64,000 nucleotides of DNA from Lentibacillus amyloliquefaciens (GCF_001307805.1 NZ_CP013862.1:2852001-2916000), one strand, 5' to 3'. Shown: positions 34,245 through 43,636, numbered from the stretch's first letter. The notes: generated from the letters alone by a model not told the origin. Numbers and translations: made by a program.

Positions 34245-35660
34245 TCATCCAAGCAAAAATCCTGCTCCCACATAAATGACTGCGGCTATCCCCGCTCCCA
34301 CTGAACAGAACTTCAGTTTGTAACGTGCATAATCGACAAGGGGCATCTCCAGGATAGAAGCAGTGGTAATTGTTGTATCACCGAGCGGAGAGGTCATCGC
34401 ACCAAATGAACCGCTGGCAAACACGGCACCAACCGTCAGCGGTATTGATGCGCCTGTTGAGATTGCCAGTGCCATCCCAAGCGGCATAATAATCCCCCAT
34501 GTCCCCCATGAAGACCCGATGAAATAACTGACAACAGCACCGAGGACAAAGACAATTGCCGGTATGGTGAATGCAGGCAGGAATGAACCTAGTGTTGCAT
34601 TGATAAATTGTGAAAAACCAAGATCTTCTGTTACGAGTGATAATGCCCACACAAGAATCAGCAAGACAATTGCTTGCATAAGCTGGTTGCCGCCATCATA
34701 AAAATGATAAATTGTCTCAGACATTGACTGCCGGCGAATCATATAAAAAACAAATGTCAAAATAAGTGTTACAAATACGCCCAAAAGCATCACAAATGTC
34801 GCATCACCTTCTGAAAATGCCTGGAAAAATGTATCCGCCCCTTTAGCTTTACCATCCTGCCATAAAAGAAATAATGTCAGACCAAGGAGTAAAAACAGCG
34901 GTACAATTAAGTTCCAGGGCTGTGCTTTAACCGTTGACAGCTCTTTCTCGATGCCTGAGCGGTGATAGTCATGCTTATCATCCTGTCCCTTTGCTGTTTG
35001 TTCCTTCACCCGTTCTTTATCGCCGCGTGACCAGAATGTACGGATGAGTCCGATAATCAGCATGACAATCGCAAAGAAATTAAACAAAATACTCAGCAAA
35101 AAGATATGGTAAGGGTCCATATTAAGGTTGTATTTTTGCACACCGCTTTCAACGAGTGAAACCATGAAACCAACAAATGCTGTAGCAACCGGTAAAAGCA
35201 CAATAACCGAACTCGTCGACACATCCATTGTGAAGCCGACTTTACGTTTGGGGATGCTCATATCTTTCATGAGTGATTTCACAACCGGTCCAATCATCAT
35301 GATCCTGAACATTGGCATCATGAAGGTGAATGGCAATGTCAGCCAGATTAAACTAAGCAGACCGCGCTGGGACTCTATTTTGTCGCCAATCCATTCAGAA
35401 AACCCTTTAATACCACCTGAAATGCGCATCATGCCAATTAAACCGCCGAATAAATAAAGAAAGGCGACAATTTTAATGTTATTGGCATCTGATAATGTTG
35501 TGACAATGTAGTCGACTGATTTCTGCGTGCCGGTGAGGATGCTGAATTCAGTCAATATGCCGCCGACAAGGACGCCCAGTACCAGGCCGGGCAGTATTTT
35601 TTTCAGCCAGATCGAAAGGCCGATTACAATCACAAATGGGATTAAGGAAAGCCAATCCAT
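34245..35660 (-). CDS. NhaC-family Na+/H+ antiporter-like protein
   Basis: 471 residues, about 11-12 membrane segments of the ion-transporter superfamily. NhaC-type motifs include GLVLGVLVGGILTEF, FMMPMFRIMMIGPV, SSWGTWGIIMPLGMALA and SGSFGAMTSPLGDTTITTAS. Such proteins exchange Na+ for H+ (or malate/lactate in MleN). It lies 51 nt behind a BCCT carrier on the same strand, so the pair may import a Na+-coupled osmolyte and return the Na+. The ATG has AAAGGAG 9 nt upstream. No terminator is evident after it. Confidence 0.85.
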   Translation of the reverse strand: MDWLSLIPFVIVIGLSIWLKKILPGLVLGVLVGGILTEFSILTGTQKSVDYIVTTLSDANNIKIVAFLYLFGGLIGMMRISGGIKGFSEWIGDKIESQRGLLSLIWLTLPFTFMMPMFRIMMIGPVVKSLMKDMSIPKRKVGFTMDVSTSSVIVLLPVATAFVGFMVSLVESGVQKYNLNMDPYHIFLLSILFNFFAIVMLIIGLIRTFWSRGDKERVKEQTAKGQDDKHDYHRSGIEKELSTVKAQPWNLIVPLFLLLGLTLFLLWQDGKAKGADTFFQAFSEGDATFVMLLGVFVTLILTFVFYMIRRQSMSETIYHFYDGGNQLMQAIVLLILVWALSLVTEDLGFSQFINATLGSFLPAFTIPAIVFVLGAVVSYFIGSSWGTWGIIMPLGMALAISTGASIPLTVGAVFASGSFGAMTSPLGDTTITTASILEMPLVDYARYKLKFCSVGAGIAAVIYVGAGFLLG

Positions 35661-35711
35661 TTTTCCGGTCTCCTTTCAATTAAAAGCAGTGGGTTTGTCT
35701 TTTTAGGCAAC

Positions 35712-37331
35712 CTAGTCATCGAGGTCCTTATCCTCTAAAGCCTCCAGTGCGGACCTTCTTTTCTTCCGCTTTATTTCCTTGTCAATATGAATGGTTGGTG
35801 GCTGATAATCCTTGGTTGCACGGATATCTTCATTGGATGCCCGCATGAATGACCAAGCCAGGAGTCCCATAATAAACAGAACCGGGAATCCGGCGACAAT
35901 ACTGGCTGTCTGCAACGTCTGCAAGTCACCGACGAACATTAATACAAGCGGCATCAGGCATAAGGTGAATGCCCAGAAAAGTCGGTTCCAGCGCAATGGC
36001 TCGGCTTTGACTTCTTTTTGGACGACGGCTGACAGGATATAGGACGACGAGTCAAACGTTGTCGCAAGGAAAATGATCGCGAGAATCGTAAACACAGTCA
36101 CCATCATCCACGCCAATGGCAGCTGATTCAGAATGGCGATGATGGCAGCAGGTGCGCTATTTTCATTCATGAAGCCAATAACATCAAATTGGCCGGATAT
36201 TTGCAGATGCAAGCCGAAATTTCCCATAATCCCAAAAAACAGCACACAGCCGAGCGTACCGTAAACCATTGTACCGAAAATCATTTCCTGAATGGTCCGG
36301 CCGCGCGAAATGCGGGCAACAAATAATCCCACAAATGGTGCATAGACAAGCCACCATGCCCAGTAGAAAACCGTCCATGCTTCCGGAAATGCTGTTTCAG
36401 TAAAACCGTCAACATTTGCAAACGGCTCAAGCCATGTCGCCATTTTAAAAAAGTTGTCGATAATCAGACCAATACTCGTAAAGGCTGTTTCGCTGATAAA
36501 TAACGATGGACCGAACACAAAAATAAAGGTGAGCACAAAAATTGCGAGCCAAAGATTGATATCACTCAGCACTCTGATTCCGTTCCGCAGACCTGAGTAT
36601 GCGCTGATAGCAAATATCGCGGCACAAATGAGCATGATGACAGCTTTCAATGTTAAGTTTACCGGTAGACCGGTTATATCATTCACACCTTCTGCGATCA
36701 TGGGTGTTCCGAGTGCCAGGGTCGTTCCGGCACCGCCCATCAGACCAAACATGAACAGAACATCAATGACAACCCCAAGCGGTGTGTCGACCAGCCTGCC
36801 GAGAACAGGTCTGACGGCTTCACTTATTTTCAGAACCGGCTTTTTCCGGACATAATAGAAGTAAGCTATCGGCAATGCCGGTAATGTATATATTGCCCAG
36901 GCAATAGGACCCCAATGAAAAATTCCGTATGCCGTTGCCCATTCCATGGCCTCCTGTGATTCACCTTCAACACCAAATGGCGGTCCCTGGTAATAGTAGG
37001 CCCATTCGATCATCCCCCAGTAAAGGATGCTCGAACCGATACCGGCAGCAAACAGCATGGCTGCCCACGATATTGTGCCAAATTCTTTGTCCTCATTTTT
37101 ATCACCAAGTTTGATATGGCCGTTTTTGCTGAATGCAACAAAAATCAGAAAGGCAAAAGCAGCCAGACCGAAAATTAAATATAAGACACCAAAATTGCCG
37201 GTCATAAAATCATTTGCTATATTGACGAATTCTTTTCCGGTTTCAGGAAAAACCGCCAACGGTATGGAGACGGCAAGCAGCAGAAATAAAGCACCGAAAA
37301 ATGTCGGCCAGTCGATCAAATTTTTGTTCAT
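35712..37331 (-). CDS. BCCT-family transporter (betaine/choline/carnitine type)
   Basis: About 539 residues with 12 membrane segments. BCCT landmarks: FAAGIGSSILYWGMIEWAYY in helix 3, the AWATYGIFHWG-like region, and FYWAWWLVYAPFVGLFVARI with SRGRT, the Trp-rich family signature. These carriers take up compatible solutes or carnitine. The helix-3 motif AAGIGSS differs from the MGxGIGL form of proven Na+-coupled BetP-type carriers, so the coupling ion is uncertain. An upstream GTG overlaps the AAAGGGTG site; the ATG at 37331 is the start. First gene of an operon with the NhaC-like gene. Confidence 0.9.
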   Translation of the reverse strand: MNKNLIDWPTFFGALFLLLAVSIPLAVFPETGKEFVNIANDFMTGNFGVLYLIFGLAAFAFLIFVAFSKNGHIKLGDKNEDKEFGTISWAAMLFAAGIGSSILYWGMIEWAYYYQGPPFGVEGESQEAMEWATAYGIFHWGPIAWAIYTLPALPIAYFYYVRKKPVLKISEAVRPVLGRLVDTPLGVVIDVLFMFGLMGGAGTTLALGTPMIAEGVNDITGLPVNLTLKAVIMLICAAIFAISAYSGLRNGIRVLSDINLWLAIFVLTFIFVFGPSLFISETAFTSIGLIIDNFFKMATWLEPFANVDGFTETAFPEAWTVFYWAWWLVYAPFVGLFVARISRGRTIQEMIFGTMVYGTLGCVLFFGIMGNFGLHLQISGQFDVIGFMNENSAPAAIIAILNQLPLAWMMVTVFTILAIIFLATTFDSSSYILSAVVQKEVKAEPLRWNRLFWAFTLCLMPLVLMFVGDLQTLQTASIVAGFPVLFIMGLLAWSFMRASNEDIRATKDYQPPTIHIDKEIKRKKRRSALEALEDKDLDD

Positions 37332-37494
37332 GAATTTCACCCTTTCTATCGATAGCTTTTCTGGATGTTGTCAGGATATTCATGAATCCGACATGTTCAG
37401 TGAAATGTTGGCATTTGGTGTGAGTCTCGATAAACTGGATGTATGATAATACAATGCGAGCGTGTTTAAATAAAGGGAAAGGGAGCGGAATTTT

Positions 37495-37925
37495 ATGGGA
37501 GCCATGGGCAGGCTGTCGATTTATGCAAAGGTAAAAATGGTTGACTCCGAATGTCTCACCCGGATTGACGGTTGAAGAACAAATGCAGAGTGTCAGTAAA
37601 GAATTGGGGGAAGGTTATCAGGATTCATGTCGAGTGGCTTTGACGGGGAACCCCCCCGGTTGGTGTTGTCATACCGCATATCGAACCTGGCGCGCGCAAC
37701 GAAGGAAGACTGTTCTATTTCGGTCTGATACCGGATGAGCGCGGCAAAGGGAAAAGCAAACCGCTCCATTCACTGGTATTACAGGTGCTGAAAGATGATT
37801 TCGGGACATCGTATTATATCGGACCGACAAGTGAAAATAATTCACTAATGCTGAAGGTGTTTGAAGCGAGCGACTGCAATGTGACCGAGCGGTATCGTAT
37901 TTTTACACTGAATCGCCGCTCGTAA
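37495..37925 (+). pseudogene. GNAT acetyltransferase, frameshifted
   Basis: Three frames together give a GNAT-like protein. A start with AAAGGGAGCGG and MGAMGRLSIYAKVK is followed, after a shift, by TPNVSPGLTVEEQMQSVSKE. After another shift at GGGGAACCCCCCC (about 37650) comes VGVVIPHIEPGARNEGRLFY, GLIPDERGKGKSKPLHSLVL (acetyl-CoA loop) and TSENNSLMLKVFEASDC. No single frame covers it. The second shift sits in homopolymer runs, so a sequencing error is possible. Confidence 0.75.
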
Positions 37926-37931
37926 TGGATT

Positions 37932-38040
37932 CGCCTTGAGTTACTACAGTTTCGGTTGAAGTTTGATGGGATTCGGCTTAAGTCCAAATCGGCTGAAGTT
38001 CACAATTTTTCAGCTGAAATGTTCACAATTAAGTGTGGGG
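37932..38040. repeat. 21-nt-period repeat, locus 2
   Basis: Units beginning CG(C/G)(C/T)T(T/G)GA or CAGCTGAA lie at 37932, 37953, 37974, 37990 and 38011, spaced 21, 21, 16 and 21 nt. Two contain GTTCACAATT. It belongs to the same family as 28717-28785 and also ends near GTGGCCGGC. Confidence 0.7.
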
Positions 38041-38062
38041 GGTCAATCAAGTGGCCGGCAAT

Positions 38063-38107
38063 AAAAAACCCGGTGAATGAACAGAAAATCACGTTCATTC
38101 ACCGGGT
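38063..38107 (-). terminator. Terminator of dapA
   Basis: On the minus strand ACCCGGTGAATGAAC pairs with GTTCATTCACCGGGT and is followed by TTTTTTATT. Confidence 0.9.
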
Positions 38108-38115
38108 CATAATCC

Positions 38116-39003
38116 TCAGCCTGCTTCGGTTACTTTGGCTGATGGCAGCATTTGTTTTAATTGATGATTTTCCTCGTCCGTCAGCGGCATCATTGGAAGA
38201 CGGACGTCTCCAACGTTAATGCCCATCATATTTAAGGCGGCTTTCACCGGGGAAGGACTCGGCTGTTTAAACAACGCCTTCATGACAGGGAGTGTTTCCT
38301 GATGGATCGTTGCTGCCCGCTTGACATCACCATTATTAAAACAGGTAATCATTTCTTGCATTTCGCTACCAATGACGTGTGCAGCTACAGAGATGACGCC
38401 GTTTCCGCCAATTGCCAAAACAGGGAGTGTCAGACTGTCATCACCACTGTATAGGGTGAAGTTATCAGATGTTTTACTGATGATCTCAGTCATAGCATCA
38501 AGGTCGCCGCTCGCTTCTTTCACCGACACGATGTTACTGACTTCGGACAGCCGGATAATCGTTTCCGGTGCAATTGCCACGGCGCTTCTACCCGGGACAT
38601 TATAAAGCATGACAGGCAAGGATGTCGCTTGTGCAACTGCTTTATAGTGCTCATAAAGGCCTTCCTGTGAAGGTTTGTTGTAATAAGGTGTTGTGAGCAT
38701 GACAGCGTCGACACCAGTTGCCTCAGCTTGCTGAGTCAGTTCAATAGAAGTATGCGTGCTGTTTGAACCTGTTCCTGCAATAATGGCTGCCCGTCCATTT
38801 GCTACTTGGGCGACGAAACGAAACAAGTCCAATTTTTCATTATTTGTCAGGGTCGGGGATTCACCTGTCGTCCCTGCCACGACTAATCCGTCAGAGCCAT
38901 TTGCAATTAAGTAATTTACCAATGAACGTGTTTTGTTGAAATCGACATGCCCATTTTGATCGAATGGGGTTACCATCGCAGTTAAAACCTGACCAAAATT
39001 CAT
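38116..39003 (-). CDS. dapA: 4-hydroxy-tetrahydrodipicolinate synthase
   Basis: 295 residues, (beta/alpha)8 aldolase. Family features: AMVTPFDQNGHVDF, VVAGTTGESPTLT, TTPYYNKPSQEGLYEHY, MLYNVPGRSA with the active-site Tyr, and IVSVKEASGDLD with the Schiff-base Lys. It condenses pyruvate with aspartate semialdehyde, the first step committed to lysine and, in spore formers, dipicolinate. The gene is monocistronic and lies behind a lysine riboswitch, so lysine should repress it; this is unlike the asd-dapG-dapA arrangement of B. subtilis. The ATG follows AAAGGGGTGTG. Confidence 0.95.
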   Translation of the reverse strand: MNFGQVLTAMVTPFDQNGHVDFNKTRSLVNYLIANGSDGLVVAGTTGESPTLTNNEKLDLFRFVAQVANGRAAIIAGTGSNSTHTSIELTQQAEATGVDAVMLTTPYYNKPSQEGLYEHYKAVAQATSLPVMLYNVPGRSAVAIAPETIIRLSEVSNIVSVKEASGDLDAMTEIISKTSDNFTLYSGDDSLTLPVLAIGGNGVISVAAHVIGSEMQEMITCFNNGDVKRAATIHQETLPVMKALFKQPSPSPVKAALNMMGINVGDVRLPMMPLTDEENHQLKQMLPSAKVTEAG

Positions 39004-39060
39004 TGTTTTTCACACCCCTTTTTAAATTTTAAAAAAGGGCTATCCCCCCATTATTGCAAT

Positions 39061-39090
39061 AAAAAAACAACAACGAGGGTTCGCTGTTGC
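39061..39090 (-). terminator. Terminator of the lysine riboswitch
   Basis: On the minus strand CAACAGCG and CGTTGTTG form the stem, followed by seven T's. Farther on, GATAGCCC with TTTTTT (39044-39031) can pair with GGGCTATC of the aptamer's closing stem. Confidence 0.75.
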
Positions 39091-39122
39091 AGCAGAAACG
39101 TTACTTACATTTCTATTTGCGC

Positions 39123-39300
39123 AAGATAGCCCTCCATATAGTCTCCTATATGACAGTCCTGTACTTATTCAATAGCAGAACCAACCCCTGAGAATATGAG
39201 ATTCTCTTAAGTTTCGGCGAATTCCCCTTTCCACAATCATCAACGGATCCCATAATCCTGCTACTGTGTACTGATGACCTTCGCACCTCTACCTACTTCA
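39123..39300 (-). ncRNA. Lysine riboswitch (L box) upstream of dapA
   Basis: Read on the minus strand, the conserved blocks appear in order: GTAGAGGTGCGAA, CATCAGTA, GGAAAGGGGAATTCGCCGAA, AGGACTGTCA and GGAGGGCTATCT. They match the L-box aptamer of B. subtilis lysC closely. It is followed by a terminator and then dapA. Lysine binding should favour termination. Confidence 0.93.
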
Positions 39301-39645
39301 ACGTGTTGAAGTAAGAAATATATAATTAGTTATAATTTAACACATGGTTCTTAGTATTTCAAGGGGGTTCGAGATAAATTTCGACATACTAATGAAATGT
39401 CCTGAAAGTTGAGCCACAGCTCCGAAAATACACTTCGCGAACTTTAGGGCGAGTGGAGCCCACGGAAAGCAAGAAATTCTGAGCTGCGTCGCCAGAGCTC
39501 ACGAGATGTCTATATCGCATTTTATGGATTTTTTGCCAACACAACCACCTTTTAGAAAACAAATTTTAAATCTATTGCAAGAGATGATTTTCTATGATAG
39601 CCTATTAAATACAATATATATTAAAAAATATCTAATCATAACACT
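39301..39645. other. Intergenic region between the two riboswitch leaders
   Basis: It carries the dapA promoter (minus) and the reductase promoter (plus). 39420-39500 holds a degenerate relative of the GC-rich repeat (AAAATACACTTCGCGAAC, GAGCCCACGGAAAGCAAG). The rest is AT-rich without a gene. Confidence 0.5.
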
Positions 39646-39656
39646 ATATATAGTGT

Positions 39657-39870
39657 TGGCGAATCAAGGTGACATCTTCGTCTTAAAAGGGAATCCGGTG
39701 AGAATCCGGAACTGTCCCCGCAACTGTAAGTGTGGACGAACAGGCTATCCACTGTATTGCGAGCTTCATGGCAGCTATATGGGAAGGGCCTCAGTAGACA
39801 GAAGCACGAGTCAGGAGACCTGCCTGGGTTCGGACGTTTCAATCCTCGGGGCAAGAGATGGTGAAATGAC
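39657..39870 (+). ncRNA. Cobalamin (B12) riboswitch upstream of the ribonucleotide reductase operon
   Basis: Conserved blocks in order: AAAAGGGAATCCGGTGAGAA, TCCGGAACTGTCCCCGCAAC, TGT, then GAAGCACGAGTCAGGAGACC and TGCC, the B12-box segment. A terminator stem follows at 39902 and then the nrdE ribosome binding site, so B12 should stop transcription of the reductase genes. Confidence 0.93.
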
Positions 39871-39901
39871 AGGGACATACTATTTAATTTCTGTCGTTTT
39901 A

Positions 39902-39942
39902 TAACCGTTCATCCCCGGGGGTGAGCGGTTTTTAATTTTTAA
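39902..39942 (+). terminator. Terminator of the B12 riboswitch
   Basis: AACCGTTCATCCCC pairs with GGGGGTGAGCGGTT (two G-T pairs) and runs into TTTAATTTTT, directly before the AAAGGAGG of nrdE. Confidence 0.85.
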
Positions 39943-39955
39943 AGGAGGCAGAGCA

Positions 39956-42166
39956 ATGACATTGACAGCAACTGACGAACTCGTCTCAATCATTGAAACG
40001 GCAACAGAAGGACTGAATGTGGATAAGGAAGCATTTTTGGAAAAAGCATATAAAAAAGATGCTTCATTCGATAAGAATCACTTAATAAAACTGGCACTGG
40101 AAAACATTGATGAGACGGCACCTGACTGGACATTTGTGGCTGCAAGTCTGTATCTGCAGACATTATATGAACAGGCAGCAACCAATAGAGGTTATGATTT
40201 CAGCCGCCAATACGGTGACTTTCATTCGCTCATTACGACATTGACCGATAAAGGCATTTATTCAGATCACCTTCTGAAAAAATATAACAGCTATGAAATT
40301 GACAACTTCGGCAAGATCATTGAGCCAAAGCGGGATTTATTGTTCAACTACCTTGGTCTGTATAACCTGGCAACTCGATATCTGGCCGCCGACCACCATA
40401 AAAATACTTATGAATTGCCGCAGGAACGCTGGATGATCATTGCGATGCATCTGATGCAAGATGAGACGCCTGAATATCGCGGCCAATACGTCGTGGAAGC
40501 GTATTGGGCACTCAGCAATCTGTACATGACAGTTGCTACACCAACACTTACCAATGCGGGTAAAACACACGGCCAGCTATCGAGCTGCTTCATCGATACC
40601 GTTGATGACAGCCTGCAGTCGATTTATGACAGTAATACCGACATTGCCAAACTATCGAAAAATGGCGGCGGCATCGGTGTTTACATGGGTAAAATCCGCA
40701 GCCGCGGCAGCTCGATTAAAGGCTATAAAGGTATGTCGAGCGGTGTCGTTCCATGGATTAAACAGTTGAACAACACAGCTGTCAGTGTCGATCAGCTCGG
40801 GACGCGAAAAGGTGCGATTGCCATTTACCTTGACGTCTGGCACGCCGATATTGAAGCGTTTCTTGATTTGAAGCTGAATAACGGTGATGAGCGGCTCCGC
40901 GCACACGATATTTTCACAGGTGTCTCTCTGCCGGATTATTTTATGGAACAGGTGGAAAAGCGCGGAGACTGGTACTTGTTTGACCCACATGAAGTTCGCG
41001 AGGTGATGGGCTATTCGCTTGAGGAGTTCTATGATGAAGAGAAAGGTGCAGGTTCTTTTCGCGAGCGCTATTTGGAATGTGTTGAATCAGATGAACTTAC
41101 GAAACATGTCATACCGGCAATCGATATTATGAAGCGGATTATGAAATCACAGCTCGAATCCGGCACACCATTCATGTTTTACCGTGATGAGGTGAACCGT
41201 CAGAACAATAATCCGCATGAAGGTATGATCTATTGTTCGAACCTTTGCACAGAAATCACGCAGAACCAGTCACCGACGGAATTTTTGGAAGAACTGACTG
41301 AAGCGGATGGAACGATTGTGAAAAAATATAAACCCGGTGACTATGTTGTCTGCAACTTGAGTTCCATCAACCTTGGACGGGCTGTTCCGGAGCAGGTTCT
41401 GGAGCGTCTGATCAGCATTCAGGTCCGAATGCTCGATAATGCGATTGGCATAAACACACTGCCGCTGAAGCAAACACAATTAACGAACCAGAAATACCGC
41501 GCTATTGGTCTGGGAACATTCGGCTGGCACCATCTGCTGGCAAAAGAGAATATCGCCTGGGAGTCTGAGGAGTCAGTTGATTTCGCCGACAAGCTGTATG
41601 AAAAAGTTGCCTATTTAACGATTAAGACCAGTATGGAGCTGAGCAGAGAAAAGGGAAGCTATCCGGCATTCACCGGCAGCAAATGGCAGACAGGGCAGTA
41701 TTTTACCGATAAAGGTTATACCGGTGATAAGTGGGAGGCACTCAAGCAGGATGTCGCTGAGTACGGTATCCGCAACGGCTATCTAATGGCTGTTGCGCCA
41801 AATTCATCAACATCGATGATTGCCGGTTCCACAGCGAGTATCGATCCGGTATTCAAACCATTCTATTTTGAAGAAAAGAAGGATTTCAAAATTGCTGTGA
41901 CCGCACCCGAGCTTGATCATCACACGTACGGAATTTACCGCCGGTCGGCATATATTCTCGATCAGCGCTGGTCGGTCAGACAGAATGCGGCACGGCAGCG
42001 ACATATTGACCAGAGCATTTCATTCAATATTTATGTGCCGAACACGATTAAGGCTTCCGTGCTCCTTGATCTGCACCTGCAGGCATGGAAAGAAGGGCTT
42101 AAAACAACGTATTATGTCCGGTCAACGGCTAATGATGTCGAAGAATGTGAGTGGTGTGAAAGTTGA
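39956..42166 (+). CDS. nrdE: Class I ribonucleoside-diphosphate reductase, alpha subunit
   Basis: 736 residues. The active-site set is complete: first redox Cys in LSSCFIDT, GGGIGVYMGKIRSRGS, radical Cys and Glu in NLCTEI, second redox Cys in VVCNLSSINLG, PNSSTSMIAGSTASIDP, and the C-terminal CEWC pair that takes reducing power from thioredoxin/glutaredoxin. The N-terminus lacks an ATP-cone, so overall activity is probably not controlled by dATP there. The operon encodes alpha, a flavodoxin and beta. The B12 riboswitch upstream implies the cell also has a B12-dependent (class II) enzyme. Confidence 0.93.
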   Translation: MTLTATDELVSIIETATEGLNVDKEAFLEKAYKKDASFDKNHLIKLALENIDETAPDWTFVAASLYLQTLYEQAATNRGYDFSRQYGDFHSLITTLTDKGIYSDHLLKKYNSYEIDNFGKIIEPKRDLLFNYLGLYNLATRYLAADHHKNTYELPQERWMIIAMHLMQDETPEYRGQYVVEAYWALSNLYMTVATPTLTNAGKTHGQLSSCFIDTVDDSLQSIYDSNTDIAKLSKNGGGIGVYMGKIRSRGSSIKGYKGMSSGVVPWIKQLNNTAVSVDQLGTRKGAIAIYLDVWHADIEAFLDLKLNNGDERLRAHDIFTGVSLPDYFMEQVEKRGDWYLFDPHEVREVMGYSLEEFYDEEKGAGSFRERYLECVESDELTKHVIPAIDIMKRIMKSQLESGTPFMFYRDEVNRQNNNPHEGMIYCSNLCTEITQNQSPTEFLEELTEADGTIVKKYKPGDYVVCNLSSINLGRAVPEQVLERLISIQVRMLDNAIGINTLPLKQTQLTNQKYRAIGLGTFGWHHLLAKENIAWESEESVDFADKLYEKVAYLTIKTSMELSREKGSYPAFTGSKWQTGQYFTDKGYTGDKWEALKQDVAEYGIRNGYLMAVAPNSSTSMIAGSTASIDPVFKPFYFEEKKDFKIAVTAPELDHHTYGIYRRSAYILDQRWSVRQNAARQRHIDQSISFNIYVPNTIKASVLLDLHLQAWKEGLKTTYYVRSTANDVEECEWCES

Positions 42167-42597
42167 GAATGATAATCGCCTATTTATCATACAGCGGCAA
42201 TACGAAGGAAACGGCTGAATTGGTCGCTGATTATCTGGCGTCAGATGGCGTGTTGGCGGATATGCACAGGATTGGCATTGATCCGCCGATTGACGCATCC
42301 GCTTACGATTTGATTTTCATCGGAACGTTTACGTGGGAGAAGGGCGCGACCCCTGATGAGGTAAAAGATTTTGTATTGGAGGTCGGCTATAAACCGGATA
42401 ATGTTGCTGTGTTCGGGACCGGGGATACGCAATTTGGCGGTGATGAGTTGTATTGCCGGGCGGTGGATAAACTGGTCACATTTTACGAGAGCAAATGGTA
42501 CGGTTTGAAAATCGAGCAGTCACCCCGCGGCTCACAGGAACAATTGGTACAAGAATGGCTGGAAGGAGTGCTTAAAGATGTCAAAAGTCTTACTTGA
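42163..42597 (+). CDS. Flavodoxin encoded inside the reductase operon
   Basis: About 144 residues with a flavodoxin fold: FMN phosphate loop AYLSYSGNTKETAE and FIGTFTWEKGATPDEVKDFV, FGTGDTQFGGDELYC. It lies where nrdI would be in a class Ib operon, overlapping both neighbours (TTGA with nrdE, 20 nt into nrdF), so it is likely the electron or oxidant partner for beta-subunit activation. It reads more like a short-chain flavodoxin than NrdI. The start is either TTG 42163 or ATG 42169. Confidence 0.82.
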   Translation: MRMIIAYLSYSGNTKETAELVADYLASDGVLADMHRIGIDPPIDASAYDLIFIGTFTWEKGATPDEVKDFVLEVGYKPDNVAVFGTGDTQFGGDELYCRAVDKLVTFYESKWYGLKIEQSPRGSQEQLVQEWLEGVLKDVKSLT

Positions 42598-43621
42598 AAA
42601 AGCAAAAACGCTGGAACCAATGAACCCGAACAAATCGACAGCCTTATTCGGAGGAAAGTCGAGCGGTATTCTCAATTGGAACGATATCGCTTATCCGCAC
42701 TGGTATAAAATGTATAAGCGGCTGATCGGCAATTACTGGCAGGCCGATGAAATCAACATGTCTGATGATTTGCGTCAGTTTTCATCATTGACGGACGCGG
42801 AGAAAGATGCGTATTTGAAAATTATCGGTCTCCTTTCAACGCTGGATGCTCCGCAGACACGGACGGCACTGCTTTTGTCATTATATGCGACCGATCCGTC
42901 TGTCCAGTCGATTATGGCGGTCATCGCCCAGCAGGAAGCCGTGCACAATGAAAGCTACTCGTATGTATTGTCTTCAGTTGTTTCGCTTGATGAGCAGAAT
43001 GAGTCGTTTCAGCTCGGGCGAACTGATCCTGTGCTGCTGAAACGGAACGAGACACTCATGCAGCAATACAACGCATTTGTTGAGGAACCGACGATTGAAA
43101 ATATACTGAAGACAACTGTCTATACAGCGCTTCTGGAAGGGATGTTTTTCTATTCCGGCTTTGCGTTTTTCTACCATCTTGCACGAAAAAATAAGATGGT
43201 CGGCACATCAACGATGATTAGCTACATCAACCGGGATGAACTCGAACACGGGCGGTTTATTGCTGAATTATTCCGGGCAGCATTGGATGAAAATCCCGAT
43301 TTGAATACAGCGGAATTTACCGACTGGGTTTACAGCAGGTTCAGCGAATCGGTTGAACTCGAAATCGAATGGTCCGCTTACGTGCTCGCTGATATTGAAG
43401 GAATCGATCTCGATGAAATGGCCGGCTATATTAAGTACCGCGCCAACAAAATGCTGCGTATGATGGGCCTGAGCGAGTTCTACCCGGATCATACGGAAAA
43501 TCCAATGAAATGGATTCGCGCCTATGCTGATAACTTTGACGAAACCAAGACTGATTTTTTTGAACAAAAATCACGACAATATACGAAAACGAGTGACCTG
43601 AACGGGTTTGATGATTTGTGA
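42578..43621 (+). CDS. nrdF: Class I ribonucleoside-diphosphate reductase, beta subunit
   Basis: 347 residues, ferritin-like fold. All expected metal and radical residues can be placed: Asp in GLLSTLDAPQ, Glu/His and Tyr in QEAVHNESYSY, Glu in LLEGMFFYSG, and Glu/His in NRDELEHGRFI. The tyrosyl position is therefore kept, unlike metal-free or Tyr-less subclasses. Together with the upstream flavodoxin a Mn2/Fe2-type class Ib-like enzyme is likely, though the subclass needs phylogeny. AAGGAGTG lies 7 nt before the ATG. A large hairpin and a terminator follow. Confidence 0.92.
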   Translation: MSKVLLEKAKTLEPMNPNKSTALFGGKSSGILNWNDIAYPHWYKMYKRLIGNYWQADEINMSDDLRQFSSLTDAEKDAYLKIIGLLSTLDAPQTRTALLLSLYATDPSVQSIMAVIAQQEAVHNESYSYVLSSVVSLDEQNESFQLGRTDPVLLKRNETLMQQYNAFVEEPTIENILKTTVYTALLEGMFFYSGFAFFYHLARKNKMVGTSTMISYINRDELEHGRFIAELFRAALDENPDLNTAEFTDWVYSRFSESVELEIEWSAYVLADIEGIDLDEMAGYIKYRANKMLRMMGLSEFYPDHTENPMKWIRAYADNFDETKTDFFEQKSRQYTKTSDLNGFDDL

Positions 43622-43636
43622 GCTGAGCAGATGCGG

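Noticed and set aside
39506..39904. 132-codon frame across the B12 leader
   Set aside because: It runs through conserved riboswitch elements and has no ribosome binding site.
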